Positions 44,188-54,217 of a stretch of DNA of 64,000 nt are shown here, in pieces. The position numbers and the translations under genes are program-made. Source of the DNA: Actinomadura luzonensis (GTDB taxonomy: Bacteria > Actinomycetota > Actinomycetes > Streptosporangiales > Streptosporangiaceae). The notes under the pieces are model-generated. The model had not been told where the DNA came from. It saw nothing but the letters and a program-made list of their open reading frames with translations, and did not search any database. The DNA is taken from contig NZ_JAKRKC020000001.1 of NCBI RefSeq assembly GCF_022664455.2, forward strand, positions 2,361,001-2,425,000, given 5' to 3'. How positions within the stretch are numbered: the first letter of the stretch is position 1; each line of letters opens with the position of its first letter.

Positions 44188-44922
44188 TCAGCCTCCGCCC
44201 TTGGAGAAGTGTTGCAGGTCCTTGGTGCCGGACCAGTAGCCGCCCCACTCCCAGCCGACGGCCGCGAATGCCTTGACAACCTTGTCACCAGGATTAATAA
44301 CACCTTTACCCTTCATTGGGCGCTTGGTGAACTTTTCAGCGTTTTTGTGGGCTGTGCTCCCACTTGCGGTGACATACGGGTTCTGGCGGGGATTGATGTC
44401 GATTGCCGCGCCGTACGCGTGATTGGACCAATTGCTGGACCCGGTCGCGTTGCGGCAGTTGAAGGCGGAGGTGTTGTTCGCGTCGATGGAGGCGTAGTCG
44501 TCGGCCTTGAACGCGTCGACCAGCTTCATCTGCTGGATGGGCCAGCGCCAGTCGTAGAGCTTCCTGAAGACCGTCGTGATGTCGTCGGTGACGGTCTTGC
44601 GCACGACCAGCTCGCCCGTGTGCGGCGCGTCGTCGAACCCCCAGTACGACAGCCGCACCAGCCGCAGGTCCCGGTAGTGGACCGGGCAGCCGGGCCGCCA
44701 GGAGTAGGGCAGGCGGTCGCGGGACACCGCGGAGACCTTCGCGCTGAACTCCGGCGGCGCGGTGGGGCTCGGCGTCGCCTCCGGCTCCCCCTGCGCGGGC
44801 GGGGAGGTCGCGGGAGGCGCGGAAGTGGGTTCGGCCGAGGACGCCGGCGACGCGGCGGGCTCCGTCGCGCCGCACGAAACGGTCGTGAGCACTGCGAACG
44901 CCATGGCGGCAGCACGTCTCAT
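44188..44922 (-). CDS. M15-family D,D/L,D-carboxypeptidase-like lipoprotein (VanY-like)
   Basis: 244 aa. A lipoprotein-like signal (AMAFAVLTTVSC, with Cys at the cleavage position but Thr rather than Leu at -3) is followed by a Ser/Pro/Glu-rich linker (about 20-58) and a Peptidase_M15 domain. Zinc ligands are recognisable: His and Asp in SNHAYGAAIDINP and His in KDLQHF. It would trim peptidoglycan stem peptides outside the membrane. The stretch at about 44275-44350 is distinctly A/T-rich compared with the rest of the window, although it encodes the conserved catalytic C-terminus. ATG 44922 chosen. Confidence 0.85.
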   Translation of the reverse strand: MRRAAAMAFAVLTTVSCGATEPAASPASSAEPTSAPPATSPPAQGEPEATPSPTAPPEFSAKVSAVSRDRLPYSWRPGCPVHYRDLRLVRLSYWGFDDAPHTGELVVRKTVTDDITTVFRKLYDWRWPIQQMKLVDAFKADDYASIDANNTSAFNCRNATGSSNWSNHAYGAAIDINPRQNPYVTASGSTAHKNAEKFTKRPMKGKGVINPGDKVVKAFAAVGWEWGGYWSGTKDLQHFSKGGG

Positions 44923-44951
44923 CCCGCCACCATATGCGACGTCACCCCTGG

Positions 44952-45428
44952 TCAGGGGACTATCAGCACGGTGCGCCGCGCCCGCTTGGCGAGCGTCCCC
45001 GCCACCGAGCCGAACCGGCTGTGCCGCGAGCGGCCCACCACGATGGCGTCGGCCATGTACGTGCTGGCCAGCGTCTCCAGCTCCCTGGCCGCGTCGCCCC
45101 GGACGCTGACGAACTGCCACGGCACCCCGATGCCCCGCAGCTCGTCCTTCAGGTCCTGGGTGAGGTCGGCCGCGGTGTCGGGGACGATGGGCGAGCCGGC
45201 GAAGAACCACAGGGTCTCGCTGGTCAGCGACTCCACGAAGGCGATGAGCAGCGCCGCGTTGTCCCGGCGGGCCAGCCCGGCCGCGTACGCGAGCGCGTTG
45301 CGGCTCGGGTCCGACCCGTCGAAGCCCACCACCAGCAGGCCGGCGCCGTCCTTGCCGATCTCGAACTCCCCGGCGGGGAGCCTGCCTTCCAGCGGCTCCC
45401 CCTGGGGATCCGTACCACCGCCGAACAC
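44952..45428 (-). CDS. Universal stress protein (UspA family)
   Basis: 158 aa single Usp domain: LLVVGFDGSDPSRNALAYAA at the start and the ATP-binding pattern GRSRHSRFGSVAGTLAKRA near the end (G-x2-G-x9-G-S/T-like, with Arg/His substitutions). The N-terminal 25 residues are an unstructured acidic/Gly extension. Lies 13 bp downstream of the SPW protein gene, so it is the last gene of the exporter operon. Confidence 0.88.
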   Translation of the reverse strand: MFGGGTDPQGEPLEGRLPAGEFEIGKDGAGLLVVGFDGSDPSRNALAYAAGLARRDNAALLIAFVESLTSETLWFFAGSPIVPDTAADLTQDLKDELRGIGVPWQFVSVRGDAARELETLASTYMADAIVVGRSRHSRFGSVAGTLAKRARRTVLIVP

Positions 45429-45441
45429 GGCAGGTCTCGCG

Positions 45442-45678
45442 TCAGCTCTCGGCGTGCTTGCCGCGGCGGGCCAGCTCGCGCAGCGCGTCGGCCGCGTAGA
45501 TCACGAGGGAGACGAACGCGAGCGCGGCGAGCCCGCCGCCGACCCACAGGTCGTTGACGGTCGCGTCGACGTACTCGGCGCCCCTCGGCTGGTAGCCGAC
45601 CGCGAACGGGGCCGCGACCAGCCACAGGCCGCCCAGGAACAGCAGCACGAGGGCGCTGACGCCCAGCTTTGCCTTCAT
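45442..45678 (-). CDS. SPW-repeat-like small membrane protein
   Basis: 78 aa with two TM helices and one SPW-like motif: GLWLVAAPFAVGYQP, then DATVNDLWVGGGLAALAF. Homologous in layout to the preceding gene's product but shorter and lacking its cytosolic tail. Starts in a 4-bp ATGA overlap with that gene. Function unknown. Confidence 0.8.
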   Translation of the reverse strand: MKAKLGVSALVLLFLGGLWLVAAPFAVGYQPRGAEYVDATVNDLWVGGGLAALAFVSLVIYAADALRELARRGKHAES

Positions 45679-46100
45679 CGGTTCTCCTCCACTCCCACCA
45701 GGGTGGCCTTGCCGTTCTGGCGGTGCTCGCCGCCGGTGCGGTCGGTGCGGTTGATGTCCTCACGAAGGGCCTCGACGAGCGGGGCGAGCAGGGTCGCCAG
45801 CTCGGCCGAGGACGCCTGCGGCGCGGCCGCCACGGGCTCGGGCTCCGGCTCGGCCTTGCGCGGCTTGACGACCACGAGGCCGCGGGTCACCAGGTCCTCG
45901 TAGATGGCGAGGGCGAAGGTGACGGCGCCGATCAGCCCGACTACGGCCACGCCGAGCCCGGTCCAGAACTCGGTGGTGGTCGGGTCGGTCCAGTCGGCGT
46001 TCTCGGGCTGGGTGCCGAGGGCCCAGGGGGCGATCATCAGCCACAGCCCGGCCAGCAGGGCCAGGGCGGAGGCGACGGCGCCCACGAACTTGCGAATCAT
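45675..46100 (-). CDS. SPW-repeat-like membrane protein with cytosolic tail
   Basis: 141 aa. N-terminal two-helix SPW-like unit (GLWLMIAPWALGTQPENADWTDPTTTEFWTG in sense order) followed by a cytosolic tail of about 60 residues rich in Pro, Glu and Ala (KPRKAEPEPEPVAAAP) and a predicted helix (LATLLAPLVEALREDINR). ATG 46100 overlaps the MFS stop by 4 bp. Paralogue of the next gene. Role unknown; coupling to the exporter suggests an accessory function. Confidence 0.8.
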   Translation of the reverse strand: MIRKFVGAVASALALLAGLWLMIAPWALGTQPENADWTDPTTTEFWTGLGVAVVGLIGAVTFALAIYEDLVTRGLVVVKPRKAEPEPEPVAAAPQASSAELATLLAPLVEALREDINRTDRTGGEHRQNGKATLVGVEENR

Positions 46101-47905
46101 TGCGAGATTCCTCCTGTGACGAGGTCTTTCTGTGGTGGCGTGGCCTGCGCGAGCAGGGCACGCGAGGTGGGCCGCAGCACCGTCTGCGCGACCGACCTGG
46201 CGCGCTCGCGCTCCGGGCGGGCGTCCGGCGGGGCCATCTGGGCGACCGCGGTGAGCAGCGCGGACCGCTCGCCGTTGGCCCGCTCGACCCGCTGCGCCAC
46301 GAGCTCCAGCAGCAGCCCGGCGAGGACGAGGTCGTCCTTGCTGAGCGGCATCGGCCCCGCGGGCGGCGTGGTGGCGCCGCGGAGCGGGAGCTCCTTGAGG
46401 AAGAGCGTGGCGATGAAGCCGAGCAACGCGATGGGCACGCCCACCATGAACACGGTCTCCAGACCGCGGGTGAACGCCTCCAGCACGATGTTCTTGATCG
46501 GTGCCGGGAGCTGCTGGATGGCGCTCGGGCTGCCGAGCTTGATGTCGCCGCCGCCGGCCGCCTTGATGTGCGCCTCGGCGAACATCGTGGCGATCTCGTC
46601 CTTGAGCCGGTTGGTCAGGATCGCGCCGAAGGCGGCCACGCCGACCGCGCCGCCCAGGGAGCGGAAGAACGACACGCCGGACGTGGTGGAGGCCATGTCC
46701 CGCAGCTCGGAGCCGTTCTGCGCGGCCAGGATGAGCATCTGCATGGAAAGGCCCAGGCCGACGCCCAGCACGGCCACGTCGAGGCCGATCAGCCACTCGC
46801 TGGAGTCGACGTGCAGCCGCGACAGCAGGAACAGGCCGACGGCCACGATGAGCAGGCCGGCCACCGGGAAGATCTTCCACTTGCCGGTCTGGGTGACGAT
46901 CTTGCCGGAGATGACGCCGGCCAGGAACAGCGCCACCACCATGGGCAGGGTCATCAGGCCGGAGTTCGTCGGGCTGAGGCCCTTGACGATCTGCAGGTAC
47001 TGCGGCAGGTAGATCATCGCGCCGAACATCGCCATGCCGACGAAGAGCGAGGCGGCGCTGGTCAGCACGAACGTGCGGTTGCGGAACAGCCGCGGCGGCA
47101 GGATCGGGTTCTTGGCCGTCCGCTCGGCCAGCACCGCGAGCGCCAGCATGAGCAGCGCCATCGCGGACAGGAAGTACGTCCAGAACGAGTTCCACTCGAA
47201 CTCGTTGCCGCCGAGCGTGAGCAGCAGCATGAGCGAGCTCGCGCTCGCCGTGATGGTCGTCGCGCCCCAGATGTCGATCGAGGTGCTGCGCTTGGCCGGC
47301 GGCAGCTTCAGCACCTTCTGGATGACGATGAACGCCACCAGCGCGAACGGCACGACCACGTAGAAGCACCACCGCCAGCCGAGCCAGTCGGCGTCCACGA
47401 TGAACCCGCCGAGCAGCGGTCCGGCGACCGTCGAGATGCCGAAGACGGCTCCCATGTAGCCGGAGTACCGGCCGCGCTCGCGGGGCGAGACGATGTCCCC
47501 CAGGATCACCTGGGAGAGCGCCGACAAACCGCCCACACCCAGACCCTGCACGGCACGGGCCGCGATGAGCTGTCCCATGTCCTGCGAGAGGCCCGCCACC
47601 AACGAGGCCGACACGAACAACCCCAGCGCCGTCTGGAAGAGCAGCTTGCGCCCGAACAGGTCGGACAGCTTGCCCCACAGCGGCGTGGAGACCGTCATCG
47701 TCAGCATGGTGGCGCTCGCCACCCACGAGTACTGGTCCTGACCGCCGAGCTCCCCCACGATCGTCGGCAGAGCCGTGCCCACCACCGAGGTCGAGATCAT
47801 CGACGTGAGCATCGCGAGCATCAGCCCGGACATGACCTCGAGGATCTCGCGGTGGGTGTAGGTCCGCTTCGCAGGGGGAGCGGCGGCGTGCGCCTGGGCT
47901 ACCAA
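46097..47905 (-). CDS. MFS multidrug exporter (DHA2, 14 TM)
   Basis: 602 aa EmrB/QacA-type transporter. Motif A GKLSDLFGRKLLFQ, motif C-like VFGISTVAGPLLGGFIVD and the early STSVVGTALPTIVGEL are clear; about 14 TM helices. A cytosolic C-terminal tail of about 90 residues (from PLSKDDLVLAGLLLELVAQR) is longer than usual. Start is TTG at 47905 with AGGGGA upstream; no ATG or GTG precedes the conserved region in frame. Divergent from a TetR regulator with a palindrome in the shared promoter. Confidence 0.92.
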   Translation of the reverse strand: MVAQAHAAAPPAKRTYTHREILEVMSGLMLAMLTSMISTSVVGTALPTIVGELGGQDQYSWVASATMLTMTVSTPLWGKLSDLFGRKLLFQTALGLFVSASLVAGLSQDMGQLIAARAVQGLGVGGLSALSQVILGDIVSPRERGRYSGYMGAVFGISTVAGPLLGGFIVDADWLGWRWCFYVVVPFALVAFIVIQKVLKLPPAKRSTSIDIWGATTITASASSLMLLLTLGGNEFEWNSFWTYFLSAMALLMLALAVLAERTAKNPILPPRLFRNRTFVLTSAASLFVGMAMFGAMIYLPQYLQIVKGLSPTNSGLMTLPMVVALFLAGVISGKIVTQTGKWKIFPVAGLLIVAVGLFLLSRLHVDSSEWLIGLDVAVLGVGLGLSMQMLILAAQNGSELRDMASTTSGVSFFRSLGGAVGVAAFGAILTNRLKDEIATMFAEAHIKAAGGGDIKLGSPSAIQQLPAPIKNIVLEAFTRGLETVFMVGVPIALLGFIATLFLKELPLRGATTPPAGPMPLSKDDLVLAGLLLELVAQRVERANGERSALLTAVAQMAPPDARPERERARSVAQTVLRPTSRALLAQATPPQKDLVTGGISQ

Positions 47906-47942
47906 GACACCACATCCCCTTCTTACAGTTTTATCCGTGTTG

Positions 47943-47960
47943 AGTATACGTATGTTTACT
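47943..47960. promoter_or_regulatory. Palindromic TetR operator candidate
   Basis: AGTATACGTATGTTTACT matches its own reverse complement at 14 of 18 positions and sits in the A/T-rich centre of the 107-bp divergent intergenic region. On the exporter strand it covers TATACT, a good -10 hexamer, so binding would block exporter transcription. Confidence 0.7.
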
Positions 47961-48012
47961 AGCCGAGCGGCAAGTGGGGTCCCCTTACCTTCGCTTGAGT
48001 AGAGTGCGGGGC

Positions 48013-48576
48013 ATGGAGGCCCAGGTGACTGAGGGCAGGCCGCGCGGGCGCGAGGCCACGCGCGAGCGCATCCTGCAGGCGGCGCGCACGCTGTTCGGCG
48101 AGTACGGCTACGAGCAGGTGACCGTGCGCATGATCGCCGCGGCGGCGGAGGCGAACATCGCCCTGGTCGGCCGCTATTTCGGCTCGAAGGCGGGGCTGTT
48201 CGGCGCGGTCCTGGAAGGCGAGCCGACGATCAGCTGGCTGCTCGGCGGCGACCGCGAGGGGCTGCCGCGCCGGCTGGCCGAGTACGCCGCGGAACGCATG
48301 CAGCACCCGCCGGACAGCCCCATCCTGCGCGCCCTCGAACGCTCGGCCCGCGACCCCGAGATCGCGGACGTGGCCCGCGAACGCCTGATCACCGCCGTGC
48401 TCCAGCCGCTGGAGGCCCGGCTCGGCGGCAGCCCCGGCGCGCTCGCCCGGGCCAGGATGGCGACCGCCGTCGTGCTCGGCATCGGCGCCATGCGCCGCCG
48501 CCTCGGCCCCGAGACGCCCACCGCCGCCGACGTGGACCGGCTGACCGCCGTCTTCGAGGCCTGCCTCGCCGAGTGA
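48013..48576 (+). CDS. TetR-family transcriptional regulator
   Basis: 187 aa. N-terminal HTH: TRERILQAARTLFGEYGYEQVTVRMIAAAAEANIALVGRYFGSKAGLF in sense order, the classic TetR signature. The C-terminal ligand domain is unassigned. ATG 48013 is listed, but a GTG at 48025 (VTEGRPRG) has GGAGG exactly 5 bp upstream and may be the true start. Probable repressor of the divergent exporter operon through the palindrome at 47943. Confidence 0.9.
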   Translation: MEAQVTEGRPRGREATRERILQAARTLFGEYGYEQVTVRMIAAAAEANIALVGRYFGSKAGLFGAVLEGEPTISWLLGGDREGLPRRLAEYAAERMQHPPDSPILRALERSARDPEIADVARERLITAVLQPLEARLGGSPGALARARMATAVVLGIGAMRRRLGPETPTAADVDRLTAVFEACLAE

Positions 48577-48646
48577 CCCGGTGAAAGTTTCACCTGTCGC
48601 GGCCGCTCTGGCCTGCGGTGATGCGCGCGTCAGCGATCGGAGGTCT

Positions 48647-50060
<1,414 letters not shown>

Positions 50061-50174
50061 CCGTCCTTACCGTCCGAACCGTCCGTCGCCGGGTCCCGCC
50101 CAGGGGCCCGGCGAAATATCCGCGCCGTCGTTGCTGTTGCAATCAGCCGGATCACCGACGAAAGGCGCGTACCC

Positions 50175-51155
50175 ATGGCTTTGCCGCTGTCCATCCTTGA
50201 TCTGGCGCACATCGGCGAGGGCGAGACGGCCGGCGACAGTTTCGCCGCCAGCGTGGCCCTGGCCCAGCGCGCGGAGGAACTTGGGTACAAGCGCGTCTGG
50301 TACGCCGAGCACCACAACATGGACAGCATCGCGTCGTCCGCGACCAGCGTGCTCATCGCGCACATCGCCGCCCATACCCGGACGATCCGCCTCGGGGCGG
50401 GCGGCGTCATGCTGCCCAACCACTCGCCGCTGACGATCGCCGAGCAGTTCGGCACGCTGGAGACCCTGCACCCGGGACGCATCGACCTCGGCCTCGGCCG
50501 CGCGCCCGGCAGCGACCAGAACACCATGCGGGCCCTGCGCCGCACCCCGTCGGCCGCCGACACCTTCCCCCAGGACGTGCTGGAGCTCCAGGGTTACCTG
50601 ACCGGGGAGACCCGCATCCCCGGCGTGCACGCCACCCCGGGCAAGGGCACCGACGTGCCGCTCTACATCCTCGGCTCGTCCCTGTTCGGCGCGCAGCTCG
50701 CCGCCGCGCTCGGGCTGCCGTACGCCTTCGCCTCGCACTTCGCCCCGGCGGCGCTGGAGGAGGCGGTCACGGTGTACCGCACCGAGTTCAAGCCGTCCGC
50801 GCAGCTCGACCGGCCGTACGTGATCGCCGCGCTCAACGTCATCGCGGCCGACACCGGCGAGGAGGCGCGCGAGCAGTTCCTCGCCGCCAAGCGGCTGCGG
50901 GTGAGCCGGTTCCTCGGGCGGGGGCGCACGTTCACCCCGGAGGAGGCGGACATGATCCTCGACTCGCCGGCCGGGCAGCAGCTCCTGCAGATGATGAAGT
51001 ACTCGGCGGTCGGCGACCCGGCCGAGGTCAAGGAGTACGTGGACCGCTTCGCCGCGCACGCCCGCGCCGACGAGCTGATCGTCGCCTTCGCCGCGCCCGA
51101 CCGCAAGGTGTGGCTGCGCTCGGCCGAGCTGCTGGCGCAGGCCTACGGGCTCTGA
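50175..51155 (+). CDS. LLM-class flavin-dependent oxidoreductase
   Basis: 326 aa bacterial-luciferase-like TIM barrel (MsnO8-type) using FMNH2. Family motifs: [64 protein letters not shown]. Substrate unknown. ATG start 114 bp after the cellulase stop, with no shared regulation visible. Its end overlaps the convergent coiled-coil gene by 13 bp. Confidence 0.9.
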   Translation: MALPLSILDLAHIGEGETAGDSFAASVALAQRAEELGYKRVWYAEHHNMDSIASSATSVLIAHIAAHTRTIRLGAGGVMLPNHSPLTIAEQFGTLETLHPGRIDLGLGRAPGSDQNTMRALRRTPSAADTFPQDVLELQGYLTGETRIPGVHATPGKGTDVPLYILGSSLFGAQLAAALGLPYAFASHFAPAALEEAVTVYRTEFKPSAQLDRPYVIAALNVIAADTGEEAREQFLAAKRLRVSRFLGRGRTFTPEEADMILDSPAGQQLLQMMKYSAVGDPAEVKEYVDRFAAHARADELIVAFAAPDRKVWLRSAELLAQAYGL

Positions 51156-51646
51156 CGTTTGTCGTGCTTGTCCTGCTTGTCGTGCTTGTCATCGGGACGG
51201 GGGCGCGTGCCGACCGCGTACGGGCCGGTGGTCTCGGAGATCGGCACCGGTGACAGCCCGGCCGCGACGAGCTGGGTGCGCAACGCGACCACCGTGCGCT
51301 CCAGGGCGCGGATCTGCGCCTGGAGCCGGCGGATGTGGTCGCGCATCGCCGTCGAGCTGCTCTGCTCGGCCAGCAGGTCGGCGCTGAGCTGGGACGACTG
51401 GGTGTGCACGCGCTCCATCTGCCGTTCGAGCTGGCTGAGCGCGTCCTCGTAGATGCTCTTGGCGCGGAGGAACGCCTCCGCGTCCACTTTCGACCGCTCC
51501 AGCTCCGCCTGACGCTCGGCCTGGAGCAGCGCGGTCTGCTGGGTCTTCTTGTTGGCGTCGGTCGCGGACCGGAAGGCCAGGTACGCCACTCCGAGCGGGA
51601 CCGCGCCGATGGCGATCTGGACGAGCACGTCAGCGATACCGGACAT
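51143..51646 (-). CDS. Membrane-anchored coiled-coil protein
   Basis: 167 aa: one N-terminal TM helix ([19 protein letters not shown]), then a long heptad-rich helix (about 35-130) with few Pro or Gly. The charged tail [12 protein letters not shown] is encoded by a 9-bp tandem repeat. No family recognised; the shape suggests a scaffold or sensor stalk. The start overlaps the end of the upstream PAS membrane protein by 17 bp, so the two are translationally linked and probably act together. Confidence 0.75.
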   Translation of the reverse strand: MSGIADVLVQIAIGAVPLGVAYLAFRSATDANKKTQQTALLQAERQAELERSKVDAEAFLRAKSIYEDALSQLERQMERVHTQSSQLSADLLAEQSSSTAMRDHIRRLQAQIRALERTVVALRTQLVAAGLSPVPISETTGPYAVGTRPRPDDKHDKQDKHDKRQSP

Positions 51647-52397
51647 CTCGGCCTCCTCCCAAGGGCCGGATGACGCCGGTGTAGGTGATGCCGTCGTCGG
51701 TGTGCCAGGCGTTGATCGTGAGCGAGATCGGGAACTCGGTGCCGTCGCGGCGCAGCCCCACCAGGGGGATGACCTCGCCCGCCAGGTCCGACTTGCCGTT
51801 GACGCGTACCCGGATCAGCCCCTCGTCGTGCTGGGAGCGGAAGCGGGCCGGCATGAGGACCGTCAGCGGCTGGCCGACGGCCTCGTCCGTGCTCCACCCG
51901 AACAACCTCTTGGCCTGCGGGTTCCACGACAGGATGGTGCCGGAGGCGTCGGCGACGACGACGGCCGCGCCCTCCGCGCCGGGCAGCCGGGTCACGTGCG
52001 CCGCCTCCGGCCACGTGGCGATCAACGCGATCCAGCCGCCGAAGGCCAGCCAGACCGCCCCGGCCACCCAGCCGCGCGGATTCTGTCCTGTGAAGGTGGA
52101 GGACAGGAAGATCAATCCGTACAGCAGGACCAGGGCGGTGGCGGCGGCGAAGGCGATCCTGTCGGACCGCATGAACGTCTGCACGAGGCATAACACGCCG
52201 AGGGCGAACCAGGCGACGGCCCAGACGGCCAGCGGGGCGAGCGAGGCCAGCACGCGGAAGCCCGGTGTGGCGAGCTGCTCGGGGCCGGCGATCACCAGGG
52301 AGGCGCCGATCACCAAACTGAGCAGCCCGACGAACGCCAGCGACGCCCCACGCCGCCCGATCCTGCGCAGCCACCGGGCCGCCAGCTCGTCACCCAC
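51630..52397 (-). CDS. Membrane PAS-domain protein without output domain
   Basis: 255 aa. Five hydrophobic segments (about 18-130), then a single PAS domain (about 140-250): GAAVVVADASGTILSWNPQAKRLFGW, AVGQPLTVLMP, and GLRRDGTEFPISLTINAW. There is no kinase, cyclase or HTH domain, so output must pass to a partner, most likely the coupled coiled-coil protein. GTG start 11 bp downstream of a 17-bp palindrome. Confidence 0.8.
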   Translation of the reverse strand: MGDELAARWLRRIGRRGASLAFVGLLSLVIGASLVIAGPEQLATPGFRVLASLAPLAVWAVAWFALGVLCLVQTFMRSDRIAFAAATALVLLYGLIFLSSTFTGQNPRGWVAGAVWLAFGGWIALIATWPEAAHVTRLPGAEGAAVVVADASGTILSWNPQAKRLFGWSTDEAVGQPLTVLMPARFRSQHDEGLIRVRVNGKSDLAGEVIPLVGLRRDGTEFPISLTINAWHTDDGITYTGVIRPLGGGRDVRYR

Positions 52398-52407
52398 GGT
52401 GGCAAGA

Positions 52408-52424
52408 CTAATGCATTGCGTTAG
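52408..52424. promoter_or_regulatory. Palindrome at the PAS-protein start (operator candidate)
   Basis: CTAATGCATTGCGTTAG: arms CTAA-x-GCA and TGC-x-TTAG around one central base, symmetrical except for one base pair. It lies just before the GTG of the PAS membrane gene, within a roughly 100-bp stretch clearly richer in A/T than the window. The binding protein is unknown. Confidence 0.5.
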
Positions 52425-52501
52425 CGGTCAGCCGGGAGAGAAACAATTTCGCCTTCTTCGTCTTCTTTTCGGGTGACCCTTTAGCCGCGTCATTTCAGCG
52501 C

Positions 52502-52924
52502 TCACGCAAACGTTTGTGGGGTGCGCGACGCGGCCCGGTCGTCGCGCCTGACGACCGGCACGTATCCGCCTCTGGCCCGCCCCTCCCCGGCCATGATCGT
52601 GAAGTCGCACGTGGGGAACCGTTTGTCCACGACCGCCACCACGGCGCCGCCCGCCCGCGCCACGAACCCCAGCCACGCGAACCGCCCGTCGGCCTCGTCG
52701 CGGTGCCCGATGCCCTCCACCATGAGCCGGAACCGGCCCGGCCCCTCGATGAGGCAGAACGTCACGCCAGGCGTGATCTCATAGCCCGGACAAGCCGCCG
52801 GTCTGCCATTTCCGACCAGCCGGAACCGGGGGAGCTGCACGACGGGCTCGGGCGAATACAGCACCATCGCGGGCAGGGCGCCGCCGAAACAGCGGACGTC
52901 CTCGCGGGGGATCCAGGACGGCAC
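52502..52924 (-). CDS. Hypothetical protein
   Basis: 140 aa, soluble, no signal peptide or TM. It has beta-rich segments (VVQLPRFRLVG, GVTFCLIEGPGRFRLMVEGIGHRD, RFAWLGFVARAGGAVVAVVDKRFPTCDFTIMAG in sense order). I cannot assign a family. ATG start; 51 bp from the VWA gene stop and separated from the PAS gene by the palindrome region, so probably its own unit. Confidence 0.6.
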   Translation of the reverse strand: MPSWIPREDVRCFGGALPAMVLYSPEPVVQLPRFRLVGNGRPAACPGYEITPGVTFCLIEGPGRFRLMVEGIGHRDEADGRFAWLGFVARAGGAVVAVVDKRFPTCDFTIMAGEGRARGGYVPVVRRDDRAASRTPQTFA

Positions 52925-52975
52925 TCCCCGAGTATGCCATCCGTGACCGGACGGTCACGCTGCGAGAGTAAACGG

Positions 52976-54217
52976 TTATGGCGGGCCGCCGAGGTCGACC
53001 GCGCGGGCCCAGGACGGCGGCCCGTCCGGCACCCGGTCAGGGTCGTCCTCGTCCCATGACCGGCCGGCCCGCCCCCGAGGGAACAGGCCGACGACGGTCC
53101 GGCACGGCGGGCGTACCTGGGGCCAGGGCGTCTGCCCGTCGGTGAGCGCCACGACGACGTCCGGCGCCGGCCGGGCGCGCAGCGCCCGCGCGAACCCCCG
53201 CCGCAGGTCCGTCCCGCCGCCGCCCACCAGCGTGATCCCCTCGGCCCGGCACAGCGGCCCCACCACCCGGGCCGCCGCGTCGCACGACAACACGCTGACC
53301 AGCTCCCGCCGGCCGCCCACGGCGGCGACGATCGCGGCGACCTCCAGCAGCGCGGTGCCCAGCTCGGCGTCACTGACCGAGCCGGAGGTGTCGACGATCA
53401 CGGCGACCCGGGGCGGCCTCCGGCGCAGGCTCGGCAGCACGACCCCCGGCAGGCAGGCCGACCGCCGCGACGGCCGGCCGTAGGTGTAGTCCTCGCCCGC
53501 GCCCGGCCCGGACACGGCCGCCCGGATCGCCGCGCCCAGCAGCTCCCGCCACGGCTGCGGCGGGTGGAACGCCTCCTCCGCCCAGCGGCGCCACCCCTGC
53601 GGGACGCTGCCGGGACGGCCGGTGATGCCCTGCGCCACCCGGAACCTGACCGCGTCCCGTTCCTGCTCGGTGAGGCCGTTCGCGCCACCGGGGCCGAGGT
53701 CCCACGCCCGTTCCAGCCCGTCGGCGCCGCTGCCGCAGTCCAGCCAGACCAGGCCCTGCGTGTACGGCCCGAGCCGGAACAGCCGCAGGTAGTCCTCCAT
53801 CAGCTCGCCCTCGGGCAGCCCCAGCGTCGCCGGCTCGACCGCGCCCTCCGGCCGGGCCAGCCCGTCGCCGAACACGTCGTCGTTGATCTCCAGGTCGGCG
53901 GCGATGTTCATGCGCAGCCGGTCGCCCCGCCCGGTCAGCCCGCTTTCCCCGGCGACCCGGTCGCTGCGTCCGTGGTGGTCGCGCAGCAGGTGGGAGACCT
54001 CGTGGACCCACACCCCCGCCAGCTCCTCGACGGGCGTGCGCGCGACGAAGGCCGGGGAGACGTAGCAGCGCCAGTGCCGGTCCACGGCCATCGTCGGCAC
54101 CTGCCGCGACTCGACCGGGTGCAGCGCGAACAGCGCGGTGGCCAGGTAGGGCCGGGCCCGGGCGGCGTGCAGCCGCGCGGCGAACAACTTCTCGCTGTCC
54201 AGCGTCCCCGCCGTCAT
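52976..54217 (-). CDS. VWA-like domain protein with putative metallopeptidase motif (DUF2201 type)
   Basis: 413 aa. The N-terminal half carries a zincin-type HEVSH at residues 72-76 (WVHEVSHLLRDHH) and LRMNIAADLEINDD, typical of the DUF2201 putative metallopeptidase region. The C-terminal half is VWA-like with MIDAS DTSGS at 276-280, a later Thr (GGGGTDLRRGF) and VVALTDGQTPW. Partner of the MoxR-type AAA ATPase encoded immediately upstream; ATG 54217 overlaps that stop by 4 bp. MoxR-VWA pairs usually act as metal-dependent chaperones or assembly factors; the protease activity is untested. Confidence 0.88.
   Translation of the reverse strand: MTAGTLDSEKLFAARLHAARARPYLATALFALHPVESRQVPTMAVDRHWRCYVSPAFVARTPVEELAGVWVHEVSHLLRDHHGRSDRVAGESGLTGRGDRLRMNIAADLEINDDVFGDGLARPEGAVEPATLGLPEGELMEDYLRLFRLGPYTQGLVWLDCGSGADGLERAWDLGPGGANGLTEQERDAVRFRVAQGITGRPGSVPQGWRRWAEEAFHPPQPWRELLGAAIRAAVSGPGAGEDYTYGRPSRRSACLPGVVLPSLRRRPPRVAVIVDTSGSVSDAELGTALLEVAAIVAAVGGRRELVSVLSCDAAARVVGPLCRAEGITLVGGGGTDLRRGFARALRARPAPDVVVALTDGQTPWPQVRPPCRTVVGLFPRGRAGRSWDEDDPDRVPDGPPSWARAVDLGGPP

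Noticed and set aside
46100..47962. 620-codon plus-strand open frame over the MFS exporter
   Set aside because: His/Gln/Arg-rich antisense frame of an obvious 14-TM transporter.
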